Of a stretch of DNA of 64,000 nt, positions 48,101 through 59,239 are shown piece after piece. This stretch comes from Anseranas semipalmata. Taxonomy: Eukaryota > Chordata > Aves > Anseriformes > Anseranatidae. The stretch is from positions 29,260 through 93,259 of the forward strand of contig VXAA01003936.1 in assembly GCA_013399115.1 (NCBI GenBank), given 5' to 3'. The position numbers and the translations under genes are program-made. The notes under the pieces are model-generated. The model was not told the DNA's origin. It searched no databases and saw only the letters and a list, made by a program, of their open reading frames with translations. Every line of letters starts with the position of its first letter. Position 1 is the first letter of the stretch.

Positions 48101-48709
48101 ATCACAGAGTCACAGGATGGCTGAGGCTGGCAGGGACCTCTGGAGGCCACCTGGCCCAGCCCCTGCTCAAGCAGGGACACCCAGAGCAGCTGCCCAGGAC
48201 CACGTCCAGGCGGCTGCTGAAGGTCTCCAAGGAGGAGACCCCACAGCCTCTGGGCAGCCTGTGCCAGGGCTCAGCCACCCGCACAGCACACAAGTGCTGC
48301 CTGGGGTTCAGAGGGAGCCTCCTGGGTGCCACTTTGTGCCCATTGCCTCCTGCCCTGGTACTGGGCACCACTGAGAAGAGCCTGGCTCCACAGGCAGAAG
48401 TGCAAGCCAGAGCAGGACTTTCCCCCCTCCATCACAACCCCTGGGGTGCCCCAGCTGGTCTCAGCCACAGAGGCTGGAGGCCGAGGCCTCCTTGAGTGAG
48501 GTGACCCATGACAACAAATTGCTTCCCTCCCTTCCTGTCTTCCCAGCACTCCCGGCTACTTGTTTGGGAAGCGCATCATTTTGTTCCTGTTCCTCATGTC
48601 CGTGGCTGGGATACTCAACTACTATCTCATCTTCTTCTTTGGAAGTGACTTCGAAATGTACATAAAGACGATAACCAGCGCCATCTCACCGCTGCTGCTC
48701 ATCCCCTAG
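41556..48709 (+). CDS. ALOX5AP: ALOX5AP (FLAP), 5-lipoxygenase-activating protein (whole gene, 5 coding exons)
   Basis: Coding parts are 41556-41625, 46000-46099, 47247-47317, 47960-48041 and 48547-48709; all introns are GT-AG and in phase. The sum is 486 bases, 161 residues plus stop, the same length as human FLAP with no indel. FLAP is a MAPEG-fold trimeric protein of the nuclear envelope with four membrane helices. It hands arachidonate to 5-lipoxygenase, the first step of leukotriene synthesis. Landmarks are MDQETLGS and LLAIVTLISVIQN (helix 1), FQRPGTSAFDRVYTANQN, AFAGLMYLFVRQKYFVGYLG (loop and helix 3) and LIFFFGSDFE near the end. Several pocket positions differ from human: Ala24, Ser28, Gly61, His62 and Leu113. 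The ATG context (AAAATGG) is strong. Intron 1 holds an LTR and intron 4 a CR1. Confidence 0.98.
42732..43610 (-). mobile_element. Endogenous-retrovirus LTR (solo or non-autonomous)
   Basis: On the minus strand it starts TGTATTGGGTTTACGTGGCA and ends ...GTTAAACCACCA, so it has the TG...CA ends of an LTR. The terminal words and the pyrimidine-rich, Trp-codon-like GC-rich interior are those of a widespread bird ERV LTR I recognise, although I cannot name its family with certainty. No gag, pol or env sequence is attached. The interior contains many near-repeats of a GGGCTGCAG-type word. An N at 43529 may mark a collapsed segment. No clear target duplication is visible. Long open frames here (for example 43102-43641) are by-products. 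Confidence 0.75.
45136..45172. repeat. (TA)18 microsatellite
   Basis: About 18 uninterrupted TA units lie in ALOX5AP intron 1, about 830 bases before exon 2. It is likely to be length-variable between individuals. Confidence 0.95.
46000..46099 (+). CDS. ALOX5AP: ALOX5AP exon 2
   Basis: The acceptor TTTTAACAG ends at 45999; the donor GTGAGT begins at 46100. It encodes AFFASKLEHESKHCNG and FQRPGTSAFDRVYTA, the cytosolic loop between helices 1 and 2. Residue 24 is Ala where human has Gly, and residue 28 is Ser where human has His. It leaves in phase 2. Confidence 0.97.
47247..47317 (+). CDS. ALOX5AP: ALOX5AP exon 3
   Basis: The acceptor TTCATAG precedes 47247; the donor GTAACA begins at 47318. 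It encodes NQNCGHAYPTFLAVLW and CAGLLCSQ, the second helix. Codons GGG CAC give Gly61-His62 where human has Val61-Asp62. Confidence 0.97.
47960..48041 (+). CDS. ALOX5AP: ALOX5AP exon 4
   Basis: The acceptor TTTTACACAG ends at 47959; the donor GTAAGA begins at 48042. It encodes PAAFAGLMYLFVRQKYFVGY and LGERTQ, identical to human across this block. It carries helix 3 and the following loop. Confidence 0.98.
48098..48389 (-). mobile_element. CR1 LINE 3' fragment in ALOX5AP intron 4
   Basis: It starts AGAATCACAGAGTCACAGGA (CR1 3' octamer repeat on the minus strand) and carries a GC-rich CR1 tail only 56 bases after the exon 4 donor. It is 292 bases long. Aligned without gaps to 55536-55827 I count nine differences, about 97 % identity, so both belong to one young subfamily. 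It is too short to encode anything functional. Confidence 0.93.
48547..48709 (+). CDS. ALOX5AP: ALOX5AP exon 5 coding part
   Basis: The acceptor TCTTCCCAG ends at 48546; the stop TAG is at 48707-48709. It encodes STPGYLFGKRIILFLFLMSV and AGILNYYLIFFFGSDFE, then KTITSAISPLLLIP at the C-terminus, all close to human. It carries helix 4 and the binding-site residues Tyr112, Leu113 and Lys116. Confidence 0.98.
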
Positions 48710-49391
48710 CTCCCCGCAGCACTGAGGGGGTCAGCCTGCTTCACGTGCCGATACCCAGAAGCAGCCATAATTCAGCTGTTTAAGAAATGAACCTATAACC
48801 CTTTCAGATTGCTGTAAATCTAGCGCTCAGTGGGCTTTGTAGTTTGATTTAACCTTGCTTTTTCCTTCAGGAAAAAGATTTATTGTGAGTGCTCAGCATG
48901 CCCAAGGAACGGTAACAACTTCCAGTTAATTCTTCAGAGTTTTTTTCCATAAACTGCAGCTTGAAAGCTGATTGCGTGACTGTAAGGGACATTTTATGCT
49001 TTCATCGTAACTGTGTTGTCCTTAGCTCCTGTCATGAAAACCAGGAGCCTCTCAGCCTCACCCCTGAAGGATTGTGCAGCCACGACCATCTCCCACAGTT
49101 GTCCTCACATGCATGCAGGCTTTGACCACTGTCCTGCACCCAGCTGCCCAAGCAAATGCCCAGGGCTGCCTCTTCTGCCACCATTTCCTTGCATTTGTTG
49201 GTGACCGAGTGCAGGAGGACGGCAAGTTGGCCCCTGTCTGGTCTTCCTTGGTCAATATTCATGTGTGTAATGCTCCCAGCACTGATCTCATCCACGCCTC
49301 AACCTGGGTGTTCGCCCAGAGCTGTGGACAGGGGTCTTGGGTCAACGAGCACCTGGTATATTGATGGGGTTGTTTTTGTTTCGCTTTGCTT

Positions 49392-49397
49392 AATAAA
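49392..49397 (+). promoter_or_regulatory. ALOX5AP: ALOX5AP polyadenylation signal
   Basis: AATAAA lies 683 bases after the stop codon, with a GT/T-rich stretch just before it. No better signal is seen between. It implies a 3'UTR of about 0.7 kb. Confidence 0.7.
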
Positions 49398-49419
49398 GCA
49401 GCCTAAAAGAATGAAATCC

Positions 49420-52400
49420 ATTCGCTCCCATCTTCCTCACTTTGTGCACCATCCCGGTACTCAGAGGCTCGACAGGATGCAGGCGAGTGGTGCAGCCCCG
49501 GGCTCTTGTGGGAGCTGCTGGTGGCCGTGAGCAGCCCCAAGGGACACGTCTTTAACAGCTCCCTCCCTATTAGCAAGCTCAATTTGCCGCCTCCATCACT
49601 AACGATGTGCCCCTGCATGCCCATGCCAAGGAGCAGACCGAGGCAGGCAAACAGCCCGGCGCAACCTTTGTAGGCATTGTACCATAAGAGCGCTTAAGCT
49701 CTTAAGCCTGTCTGATTACCACATGCAGGATGGGTAAAGCTGCATTTTATGACTCCTTTGGGAGGGACAGAGTCATGGCTACGTGAGAAGAGGGTTAGCA
49801 GAGCCGTGTGCCAAAGAGAACAGCCTGCCTTCATACTGACGGCTTCATGCCACGCTTCTCTGCTGCCCTCTCTCTCCGTAAGTCATCAGCAGCCACCCAT
49901 CCTCGGTGGTGGCCCACCATGTGTCCTGCGTCCCGTGGGACCAGCCCGAGCAGGGGGACCAGCCACCAAGGGACAACAGCACCTCAGGAGGAGAGGGGCA
50001 GCCCCTCGTGGTCTGGAGTGACAGAGCTCATCCGCATTGCTGGCACTGGCAAAGGCTCACGCTGCCACCACCGTTACTCACTTCAGAGCAGGAGATGCTT
50101 TCAGGGGCTCCACCAGCACCGCAGGCCTTGCTCTCTGGCCAGTCTGGTCTCCCTGAGGTCTGAGGCTTGGTTAAGGAGACCATCACTTGTTGGAGGTGGC
50201 TCTCCCAACATGATGTGTCTGCCTTGCAGGTCTCACCAGCTGGGTGAGGCTCCCCTGGTGTCCTTTTTGTCCTCTGCAGCAAGGAGCAGCCTGCTTGAGC
50301 TCCTTCCGACAGCTCCCGCTAGCATGAGAAGAGATGCTCCACCAGCCTCCCGATTCTCTCAGCTACAAGGGCAAAGGATGGTTCAAATGTCACTTTGGGG
50401 TTAGATAATCCAACCCAGCGCGCTCAGGGTTCTCTGTCAACTCAATGGCTAGCTTCTACACACCTGTATGTAGGTGAGATCAGTTCGGAGGGAACTAAGT
50501 CAGGCCCATCTTCTGCTGTAATAATTTACTTTGCAAGAATTTCACCTACTTCCTCAAAGCCTTTCTGATAACAAAAGAAATGAAAATGTAGGCAAAATCT
50601 ATTTTCCATCTGTCTATAAATGGAAACGATGATAGTCCCAGACAGACAAACAGGTGGTGCATGAACTGATCACTATGTAAATTCTCCATGAATGTCACAC
50701 TCTGTTTTCTGTGCTGCAGGCAAGGCTTGTGGTTGCATTTGCCTTTTTGCTCTTTCTATGAAAAAAAGGCAACGCCAGTGTTATTTGGGCTTTCCCCACT
50801 GTGTTGCAGAAGTCCAGTTTTTGTTTTCTGCAGGCAAAACCACCCTGTTCTGGGTGGTGCAGTCACCAGGACTTTGCACACCAACACACCAGAAAGCTGC
50901 AAGCACAGATCCACATGCAAAAATACATATGCTACCATAACAGACATGCGGGCGCATACTGGGGTCATATATACGTGGACCTACAAGGACCTGCTGAGCT
51001 GTGTGGGACATGGGGACATGGCTGGTTGGTGGCAGACCCTGTGATGGCTCCTGTTCAAGGCCAGCCTGTGCTTGGTGCTGTACCCGGCATGGAGCCAGGG
51101 CTCTATGCAAACGCTGATCGCTTTGCCATCCTGCTGATTGTGCCGTTGCTGCTAATTGCCCATGTGCCCACGCCATGGGCTCTGCCCCACCAGCCGTGTC
51201 ACAGCTCCTCACGATGGTGTGCCACCACCATGCTGCCTGACCATGCACGGGCCCACAGCCCAGATGCACACATAAACACATTGTATGTGTCTATATGCAT
51301 AGGCACAGCGTGTTTACTTACTATATCTATATATAAATATATAGTAGCTGCTGAGTCATGCGAATGCTGGATTTTCAGGGAAGGCAAGGAAGCGGGTCTC
51401 TTGGGCACCAGCCCTCTCACAGCTCGCAGGCTGTGTACATCAGAGACTGCGGCGGCTGCTGGAAGCTGAGCTACGACAGGATGCTTTTCATCTGCTGACA
51501 AAGCGCCAGAGTGCAGGCAGTATTCCTGCCACAGCAGCGCATCCCCTTCCGTACAGCACTACAACCCTCTAGTGGAAACTTGGTCCTATTGGCACGCAGG
51601 TGCTTCTGGCACTGGATGAGCTGTTCCTTCGAGATTTGAAGCCTGGCAGTGATGTAACAGCACCTACATCTCCGAACAGATGCATTTCTCCTACTGAATG
51701 CTATTTTTTATTTTTCTGCCACATCAGAGCCCCACTCCTGACGCAGGACCCCATCCTGCCCATCACATAGCAAGCAGTCCTGTTCAGCACTGAGCCTGAG
51801 CAAGCAGGTAACATCCAGGTGGGGTAATAAATCTATTCATGCCACCCACAAGAGTTTCCTACAGCATTTGCCAGATTCCCAGCTTCCTGGAAAGCACCCA
51901 TTCAGTCTGTGTCATGTCTGTGCCAGGTTTCCAAACACGTCTCTGAGGGTCAGGAGAGCAGTCCTGCTGGCATGGAGCAAAGACCGACCCTGGGTGGCAT
52001 CTTCAGCTCTGAGATTACATTTTTCTAGCAGAGCAGCTGGTTTAGCATCCACAGACACCTTTCGAAAAGCAACCCAATGCCTTGTTGGGTGGGATGCTGC
52101 CAAGCATTTAGCACAGGCCTGGCTTTGCCCTGCCCGCATCAGTGGTGCCTTTTGTAGACCACAGTGGGAGCAGGATTAGGCCATGCAGGGAATGCTTGGA
52201 AATAGTCCATCCTTGATAAATGAAAGGGCAGCACAGAATGAGAATAGTGGTAAAACCATTCCCTGGGTTGTTCTAAAGTGGTCTCATGCTCCAGCTGGAG
52301 TGAACGGGATGAGCATTCACATGGAGAAGCTGCAGAGCCTGGCAGAGCCCTTGCAGAGGACTTGCTGGCACCTGGCGGGGGGAAGAACCTTCCTTTTGGG

Positions 52401-53680
52401 CACCCAGGGGACATGCATGAGCTTCACCATCCCTTTGGGTAATGACAGCTCCTGTCCCCAGGACCGTCAGTGAGCTGCAGGACACCAAAGGACGAGCAGC
52501 CTCCACAGTGAGCTGCTTTTGCCCTTTAGAGGAGAAATAAATAACTTTTCAGTTCTAGCTGCAAGGATCTTCTCACTGCGAGATGATTTCGTCAGGCGGA
52601 TGAGCTCTCAGGGCTCCTTGCTGGCTGCTTATGGAGCCTCTCAGATGCCACCTGCAGGGGACATCCCACACATCCCCAGGGGCAGGGGACTGGACACCAA
52701 TGGACCAGCTGCAATGTGATGCATGGAGAGCAAGCATGGAGTGTTTTTCACCTGAAAAAACAAAAACCAAAAAACAGCCAACCAGCCAAATAAAAACAAA
52801 CAAAACTGAAGGAGTGGTGGTATCACAGCGGGGTTGAAATCTGGGTTGTAGCAGTGCCATGTTCACCTCGGGGCTCTGTCTGTGCACTGTGACCCCTCAC
52901 AAGGCCAGAGGATGCTGCAGAAGGCTTAGGAGAAGGACTGCTGCCTGCTGTGGTGCTATTGGCCACCACTAGTACAAGCAGTGGTTGATTTATTGTTCCT
53001 GTGTTTTCCCAAGGGCGTGCCACCGCAGCCTCCATCATCGAACAATGTTATTCTGCCTTTTTGGCACTGGCTCGGTCCTTGAGGGAGGGACAGTCTGACC
53101 CCGCAGGAGCACCCTGAATGCTCTGGGATGAAGCAGGGCAGCACAGTGTCTTCACATACTTCATGCTCCTCCACAGCGCAGGAATTTCTTTTCCAAAGGC
53201 AGCAGCAGCCCTCAGCAGACAGGAGGGTTGGTGCCTGTCCCCATCAGCAGCTGTGATGCCACTGTTCCGCTGGCTGCCATGCCCCTGTGCTCTCCCACCT
53301 CTGAGGAGACCCTGAGTCCTCGTGGTGGACAGATTTACTTCCTTCCATAAACCAAAACACCCCATCATTCATCAAAGTTTAAGTTACAGCTTAGTCCTGA
53401 GCTATGTTTAAAGATACTGAGGCTTCTTGGAGCATGCCTGGCTCCACATGCCTTCAGCAGACACTGGTGCTGAAAACATGGTTTTTGTGGCATGACCCCA
53501 CCACTCAGCCCCACCCCGACCTCATTCCCCAAATCCCACCAAGGATCTCCTGTGGTGCCAGCCCCACTTGTCCATCCCTCTCCCACACTTGATTTCCCCT
53601 CCTGTCTGTCCAATGAGCATGGCTGTTGGCAGATCTGCCTGGTGAGCCAGTGCAGGAGCTGATCTGGCTGGAAACAACAT
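49420..53680. other. Intergenic region downstream of ALOX5AP
   Basis: It is balanced to GC-rich with many overlapping open frames on both strands, the longest 222 codons at 50801-51469 beginning with GTG. None shows a domain or exon-like conservation I can recognise. I see no transposon ends here. Confidence 0.6.
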
Positions 53681-53934
<254 letters not shown>

Positions 53935-55535
53935 ACTGAGTTATCTTTAACCCAGCTACGGTCCCCAGTCCATCACAGCCAGAGTGGCATAAACAAGATG
54001 CCACACTGCCTGGGCAGATGGGGACTCCACAGAAATACTTGTGGGGTTTCCCCTCCATCCAGTGTAAATGCCATCCTGATGTTTTAGTCTTGAGGCACTC
54101 CTGTGTGGGAGAGGTTTCCTTTCCCTAGCTCACACTAAGAGTCACCAAGCCAAAACCCCTCTTCTCACACCTCACCCAGTCCATAGGTTCACACAGCATC
54201 CCGTTCATCACAGAAAGTATGACTGTGCCTGGTTTCTGCCAGCCTTTTCCTCCTGCTGTGCCAGATCTCTGGCAGCACCAACCCTACACAAGGCATACTA
54301 GCTACACAGCTAACAAATGGAAAATAACAGCAGGAAACTGTCCGGGCTTGTTATGGGCACCAAAAACTGTGCAAGTCATTGCTTGTCCCACCCGCTGTGG
54401 GTTTAATGGCTCCTGGACTGCTGTACTGCAGAATGGTACTTTCTTTTCCCAAGCAGAGGCTTAAGTTTGAGATTTTTTTTTTTTTTTTTTTACTGAAGTA
54501 GCAGGATGTAGCCCTTCTGATGGGACTTAGCTGGCAACAGCAACGTCACGGTTCAAGTTTGCAGAGGTTTCTAATGAAACCTGAGTTCCCTGGCAAATAT
54601 AATCTGAGCTTTTCCTGTCCCTACACAAGTCACACTGCAAGTAAAACAGTGTTTTATTTAAAGGGAGAACTGGAAAGCGGGAAGGTAGGTAGACAGTGAT
54701 GCTTGTTAGCAGAAAGGCCTCCCAGTCATGGAGAAACACCTTATATAGGATTGTTTTACACATGCCCACCAAGCCCTTCTCTTCACCTCTTCTCACAAGG
54801 ATGCCACCAAAGCCCTTGTCCCACAGGAGACCCCACTTCCCTGAACCTGGCCTTTCTTGGCTGCTGCTAACCCCGAGCTCAGGCCTTACCACCACTGCAC
54901 CCCGGGGTGCCCAGCTCCAGCATTTCTCTACAAAACCTGTTTCCAAGAGACTGCCCTGTCCCCTGGGGTTTTGGGGGCCCTGCATCCCGCCTCGCTCTGT
55001 GGTAGGCTCCCTCAGCAGGCCAGGCCGCCGCTCGCCTCCCAGTCCCCACACGGTGGTTCCTGGTTTCCCTAAGCCATGCATGGTCTTGCAAGCTGCCAGC
55101 CAGCCATGTGTGCAACATCCTAATTGGAAACAGCACGAACCCACCCTGGCTGCATTCCTGGCATTTATCAGGCACTGGGCACAAGGAGGACATGGAGATG
55201 CTCACCCATGTGGTTATGGGCAGTCCTGGCCCACCACAGGCACTGCGTGATGCACCGGTGGCCTTGGGGTAACACAAAGGAGGCAGTGAAGGGTATGGTC
55301 GGGTCTTCCATGTGCTACCACCATGTGGGTAATGAGTAATAAGTGATGGCTGAGATGTGAGGGTACACCTTGCATGGCAAGGCTGCAGCTTCACAGAGAG
55401 CATTTGGTAGCCTGCAGGCACTGGAAGATGGTTCTCAGCTCCCTGTGCTTTTCTAACCCTCTTCGGCTCTGGGGAAGGGGTTGTCTCAACCCCACCTTTA
55501 CTTCAGGTTCAGCACCCAGCAGACTTCTCTGAGTC
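53935..55535. other. Intergenic, no feature seen
   Basis: It contains a run of 19 T at 54473-54491. Overlapping open frames of 205 and 184 codons on opposite strands (54527-55144 and 54696-55250) are explained by GC-rich composition. I recognise no exon, RNA or mobile element. Confidence 0.6.
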
Positions 55536-56025
55536 AGAATCACAGAATCACAGGATGGCTGAGGTTGGCAGGGACCTCTGGAGGTCACCGGGCCCAACCC
55601 CTGCTCAAGCAGGGACACCCAGAGCAGCTGCCCAGGACCACGTCCAGGCGGCTGCTGAAGATCTCCAAGGAGGAGACCCCACAGCTTCTGGGCAGCCTGT
55701 GCCAGGGCTCAGCCACCCGCACAGCACACAAGTGCTGCCTGGGGTTCAGAGGGAGCCTCCTGGGTGCCACTTTGTGCCCATTGCCTCCTGTCCTGGCACT
55801 GGGCACCACTGAGAAGAGCCTGGCTCCGTCCTCTTTGCACCCCCCCCTCAGGGATTTACAGACATGGATGGGATCCCCCTGAGCCTCCTCTTCTCCAGGC
55901 TGAGCAGTCCCAGCTCTCTCAGCCTCTCCTCACAGCAGAAGTGCTCCAGTCCCTTCATCATCTTTGCTGCCCTTCACAGGACCGTTTCCAGTAGCTCCAT
56001 GTCCCTCTTGTGCTGGGGGCCCAGC
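55536..56025 (-). mobile_element. CR1 LINE, 5'-truncated copy
   Basis: It starts AGAATCACAGAATCACAGGA on the plus strand (minus-strand 3' end). It shares its first 292 bases with the copy at 48098-48389 with nine mismatches, then extends into the CR1 text matching CTGAGCCTCCTCTTCTCCAG and further ORF2 3' sequence. The far boundary is about 56025. The reading frame is not intact. Confidence 0.93.
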
Positions 56026-56029
56026 TATG

Positions 56030-57985
56030 GCCACAGAAAGCTGCCCATTTCCATGGGCTACAGCAGCCTACGGAAAGCGTCTGACAGAGGCCAGAGCTGC
56101 TGCAAGATGAATTGCAGGACGGGGAGGCAGGGAGTGCAGCCTCTGCCTGTGTCTGGATAGTTATGGTGTTGAAGATGAAGTCGGTGGAGTCATTCTGCGC
56201 AGGTTCAAATGCTGCTTTTAAATACAACCAGAAATTACAGGAGGCTTGGGGAGTATCGCTGTGTTCACCCTGTGATTGCACCCCTTCTCAGGGATCTATC
56301 TGCTCTCAGCCGCTGTCGGAGGCAGGATCCTGCCTGCAAGGATTTCTGGTTCAATTCAGTACAGCCGATCTTATGTTTTATGCATTTCTGCTCCTAGCTT
56401 ATTTTGCAAAGCACACCATGGCTCTCCACCAAGGTGAGGGGAACAGCACGGTGACACATGCTGGAAATCAATTAAGAGACACCCTGCCAAATCTGTTCCT
56501 TTGTCAAATGATTCAGCAAGCAACTATGGGATGGTACAAATGGGTTTTATCAGTATTGCATGAAAAAATCAGCACTGCTAATGAAAGAATCATTAGTCCC
56601 TCTAGACCGTAGCTGGGCAGGGCTTGCTCTCTCCCTCCACCAGCAGATGACCACCTACCACATACACACCTCAAACCTGAGGCTGTGGGCAGATGTCGCC
56701 AGCTCCCAGTGACATCCTCTCATTGCTGCATCCTCCACACCACAGAAGGGGGATCCCAAGTGGGTGCTCAAGAACATCACCCCATCCTGGGGTCCTCCCG
56801 CCACTACTGCTGCATGACACTGGCGGTGCCCAGCACCCTTTGCCTGGCCCTAGACCCTGTGGGAACGGTGCTCTCTGAAGCTTTGTCATCAACAAGAAAT
56901 TTAACAATGCAGCCAGTGGCACCAGCTCCACTCTGGGCCTGTTTTCTTTCATCAGGTCTGGAGCAAGCAGGAGCCAAGCTGTGCCTGATCTGCCACTTAC
57001 AGGACTGGTGACAGTTGTGAACCCACACTGCTGGACCTTCTGCAGCTTGCGCAAGACACTCAGTAGTGCTGGGGGTGGACAGGCTCATTTTTGGAAGAAG
57101 TGGCACCCTAGGGTTGACATATTACCTTCACTCAGGCTTCTTTCAAGCAGGTATGACAGGAGCAGCCCAGCAGGGAGCCATGCAGAAGACATGAATGACA
57201 AGATGGATGCACTGCTGTGCCACACAGCACACCTATACCATTGCTTTTTGTTTTATAGTGGAGGTGTAACAAGCCTGGAAAAGTGACACATCCCAGGAAG
57301 CATCTGTATGTGGACAGCCTTGGAAAACCACTTCAAACCAGTCTGCAATGGTCCTCAGCAAGTGTCAGGTATTCATGGCAGTGTTCTTTATCCTTGCTGC
57401 CTGGGGTTTTCTAGCCCAGATGGCAAACGTTAATTGGCTTTTTGCTGTGCTTGACTACTGTAACATGTTTTATGCTAACAAGGGCTCTAAAGTTCCTTAC
57501 TGGTCCAGTTTCTTGGGCTTTCATTATATACAGCAGTAGAAAATTGTGGGAGATATGCTTAAGATACCCCTACCACAAGTGCCCAGTGTGGAAACCATGC
57601 AAAGGTACACAGCTCAGTCTTCATGTTCACCACCAGTATGGTTAAAACTGAAAGGATGGCACGCAGACCCAGGGCAGCTTATGGCACGTGTCCCATGTTC
57701 TTGCACTGGTACTTGGATCGCTAAGGCAGAAGACCCTATGGAGGTTATTGCTTTGCTGCATGTAGAGGCAGCCTTGGGGCTGGGGTAGGATAAGCTGCGA
57801 GCAGCTGCCTTGCACGCTCTTTTTCTGCCTCAGCACATCTTATATCACTTAGGCCAACACTCTTCCAACAGGTCTCAGGATTTAGTGCTGGTTGTATTTG
57901 ATCAGGCAGATCCCTGAGGAACCATTTGGATAGTGGAGGATATGAGTGCAGAATATGAAGGGAACACCTGGGTCATTAAACCCCG
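56030..57985. other. Intergenic, no feature seen
   Basis: Short open frames occur, including a 63-codon hydrophobic ATG frame at 57348-57539 and a 166-codon frame at 56112-56612 that begins with a non-ATG codon. None can be tied to a known family. No transposon termini were recognised. Confidence 0.6.
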
Positions 57986-57989
57986 TCCC

Positions 57990-58470
57990 CTGTCGTCCCT
58001 GGCAACCATATAATAGACATTTAATCCAGAAAGGCCCAGCTACCTCCATTCCTCCTCCCCTGTGCGGCCAGAGCCTGTAACATGATATTAAAGCCATCAC
58101 TGAAAGCACATTTCTTGCTGCAAAAAGGCAGCGCTCCCAGAAAATGGAAATTCTCTTGTGTCTTTGGTCATAATATATCGGCAGGAATAACACCGCTTCT
58201 AGCAATAGCATTGCACACAGCCAGACTTGGCATCTCCCCAAACACTTTCTCGGCCATTTTAGAGATTTATAACTAATAATTGCATAGCTGGATAAATAAT
58301 TAGACTCTGAGGTTTTGTCTTAGCTTTTTTTTCTGATAAATAAATCCCTTACTCACAAGCTATATTAAAACACCTGTCAGTAGTATAATGAGTCTTTCAT
58401 ATTGGTGACTTGCTTATTTCCTGCCTGGGTACGTTGATTTTATTTCCATTATCTGTACTATTTTATTCAT
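57990..58470. other. AT-rich block, candidate conserved non-coding element
   Basis: Within GC-balanced flanks this block is AT-rich and complex, not simple repeat. It contains homeodomain-like cores (TAATTA/ATTA, for example GATAAATAATTAG) and an E-box ACACCTGTC near 58370. It has no open frame and no transposon hallmark. Such blocks are often enhancers, but without an alignment this is only a suggestion. Confidence 0.25.
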
Positions 58471-59239
58471 GTAATGATCAGGCTTGGCTTCTGTCAGAAA
58501 TACATCTGCTATCTGTGTGTATAGGTGTATATGAATGTCCATAGGGATATACTGGAGATGCTTCACATACACAAACACACATGCATAGTTATAGAGAAGT
58601 GGGTCAGCACAAGGCAGAAACCCAGCATGAAATGAAGGAGCCATCTTACACTAAACCCAATCTCCAAGTGAATGCTGAGATGTGGTGGAGATTTGGCAGA
58701 GACAGCCGAGACGTGGCAGCCACGTTGTCCCACTGCAGGAGCACTGTGAAGGACCAGCAGCGACTCCCGACAGCAGCCTCGAACTCTGCAGAGGAACTGT
58801 TGGATAATGTCTGGAAATAACTCAGGAGGGTATTTCCAGGAGGCCCTTGTAAGAAGGGAAAATTAAGCAGGTGGAGAAAAGTATTGCAAGCTCTCCCAGG
58901 GCCTAGGGTTATCAGGTATGCCTTAAGCATCCTTAATACATCCATTTTTGGTGTGCCCAAAAGCAGCTGCACAACTACTTAAAGTCAAGGACAAGCAAAT
59001 ACACATTGGGTTAGATTTATGAAACGACAGGGACTCTCAGCACTGAGAAGAGATGAGCACATAACCTTGCATCAGCTGGGGGCAGATTTATTGGAGGGAG
59101 GATGTGGGGGGCTAAGGGGAGCTGCATTATTAGCATCTCCTTGGGGGATGTGCTGGGGGCGAGCAAGCAAGGCAAAAGCTGTCTAGCAGTAGATTGCCTC
59201 TTACCAAAAAATGAAACGTAAACTCTCAAGACCTAGAAT

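Noticed and set aside
50801..51469. 222-codon plus-strand frame
   Set aside because: Starts with GTG, overlaps a 166-codon frame on the opposite strand, and shows no homology I recognise.
54527..55250. 205- and 184-codon frames on opposite strands
   Set aside because: Overlapping frames in GC-rich sequence with no domain or splice context.
57348..57539. 63-codon hydrophobic ATG frame
   Set aside because: Could suggest a small membrane protein, but the length is within chance and nothing supports transcription.
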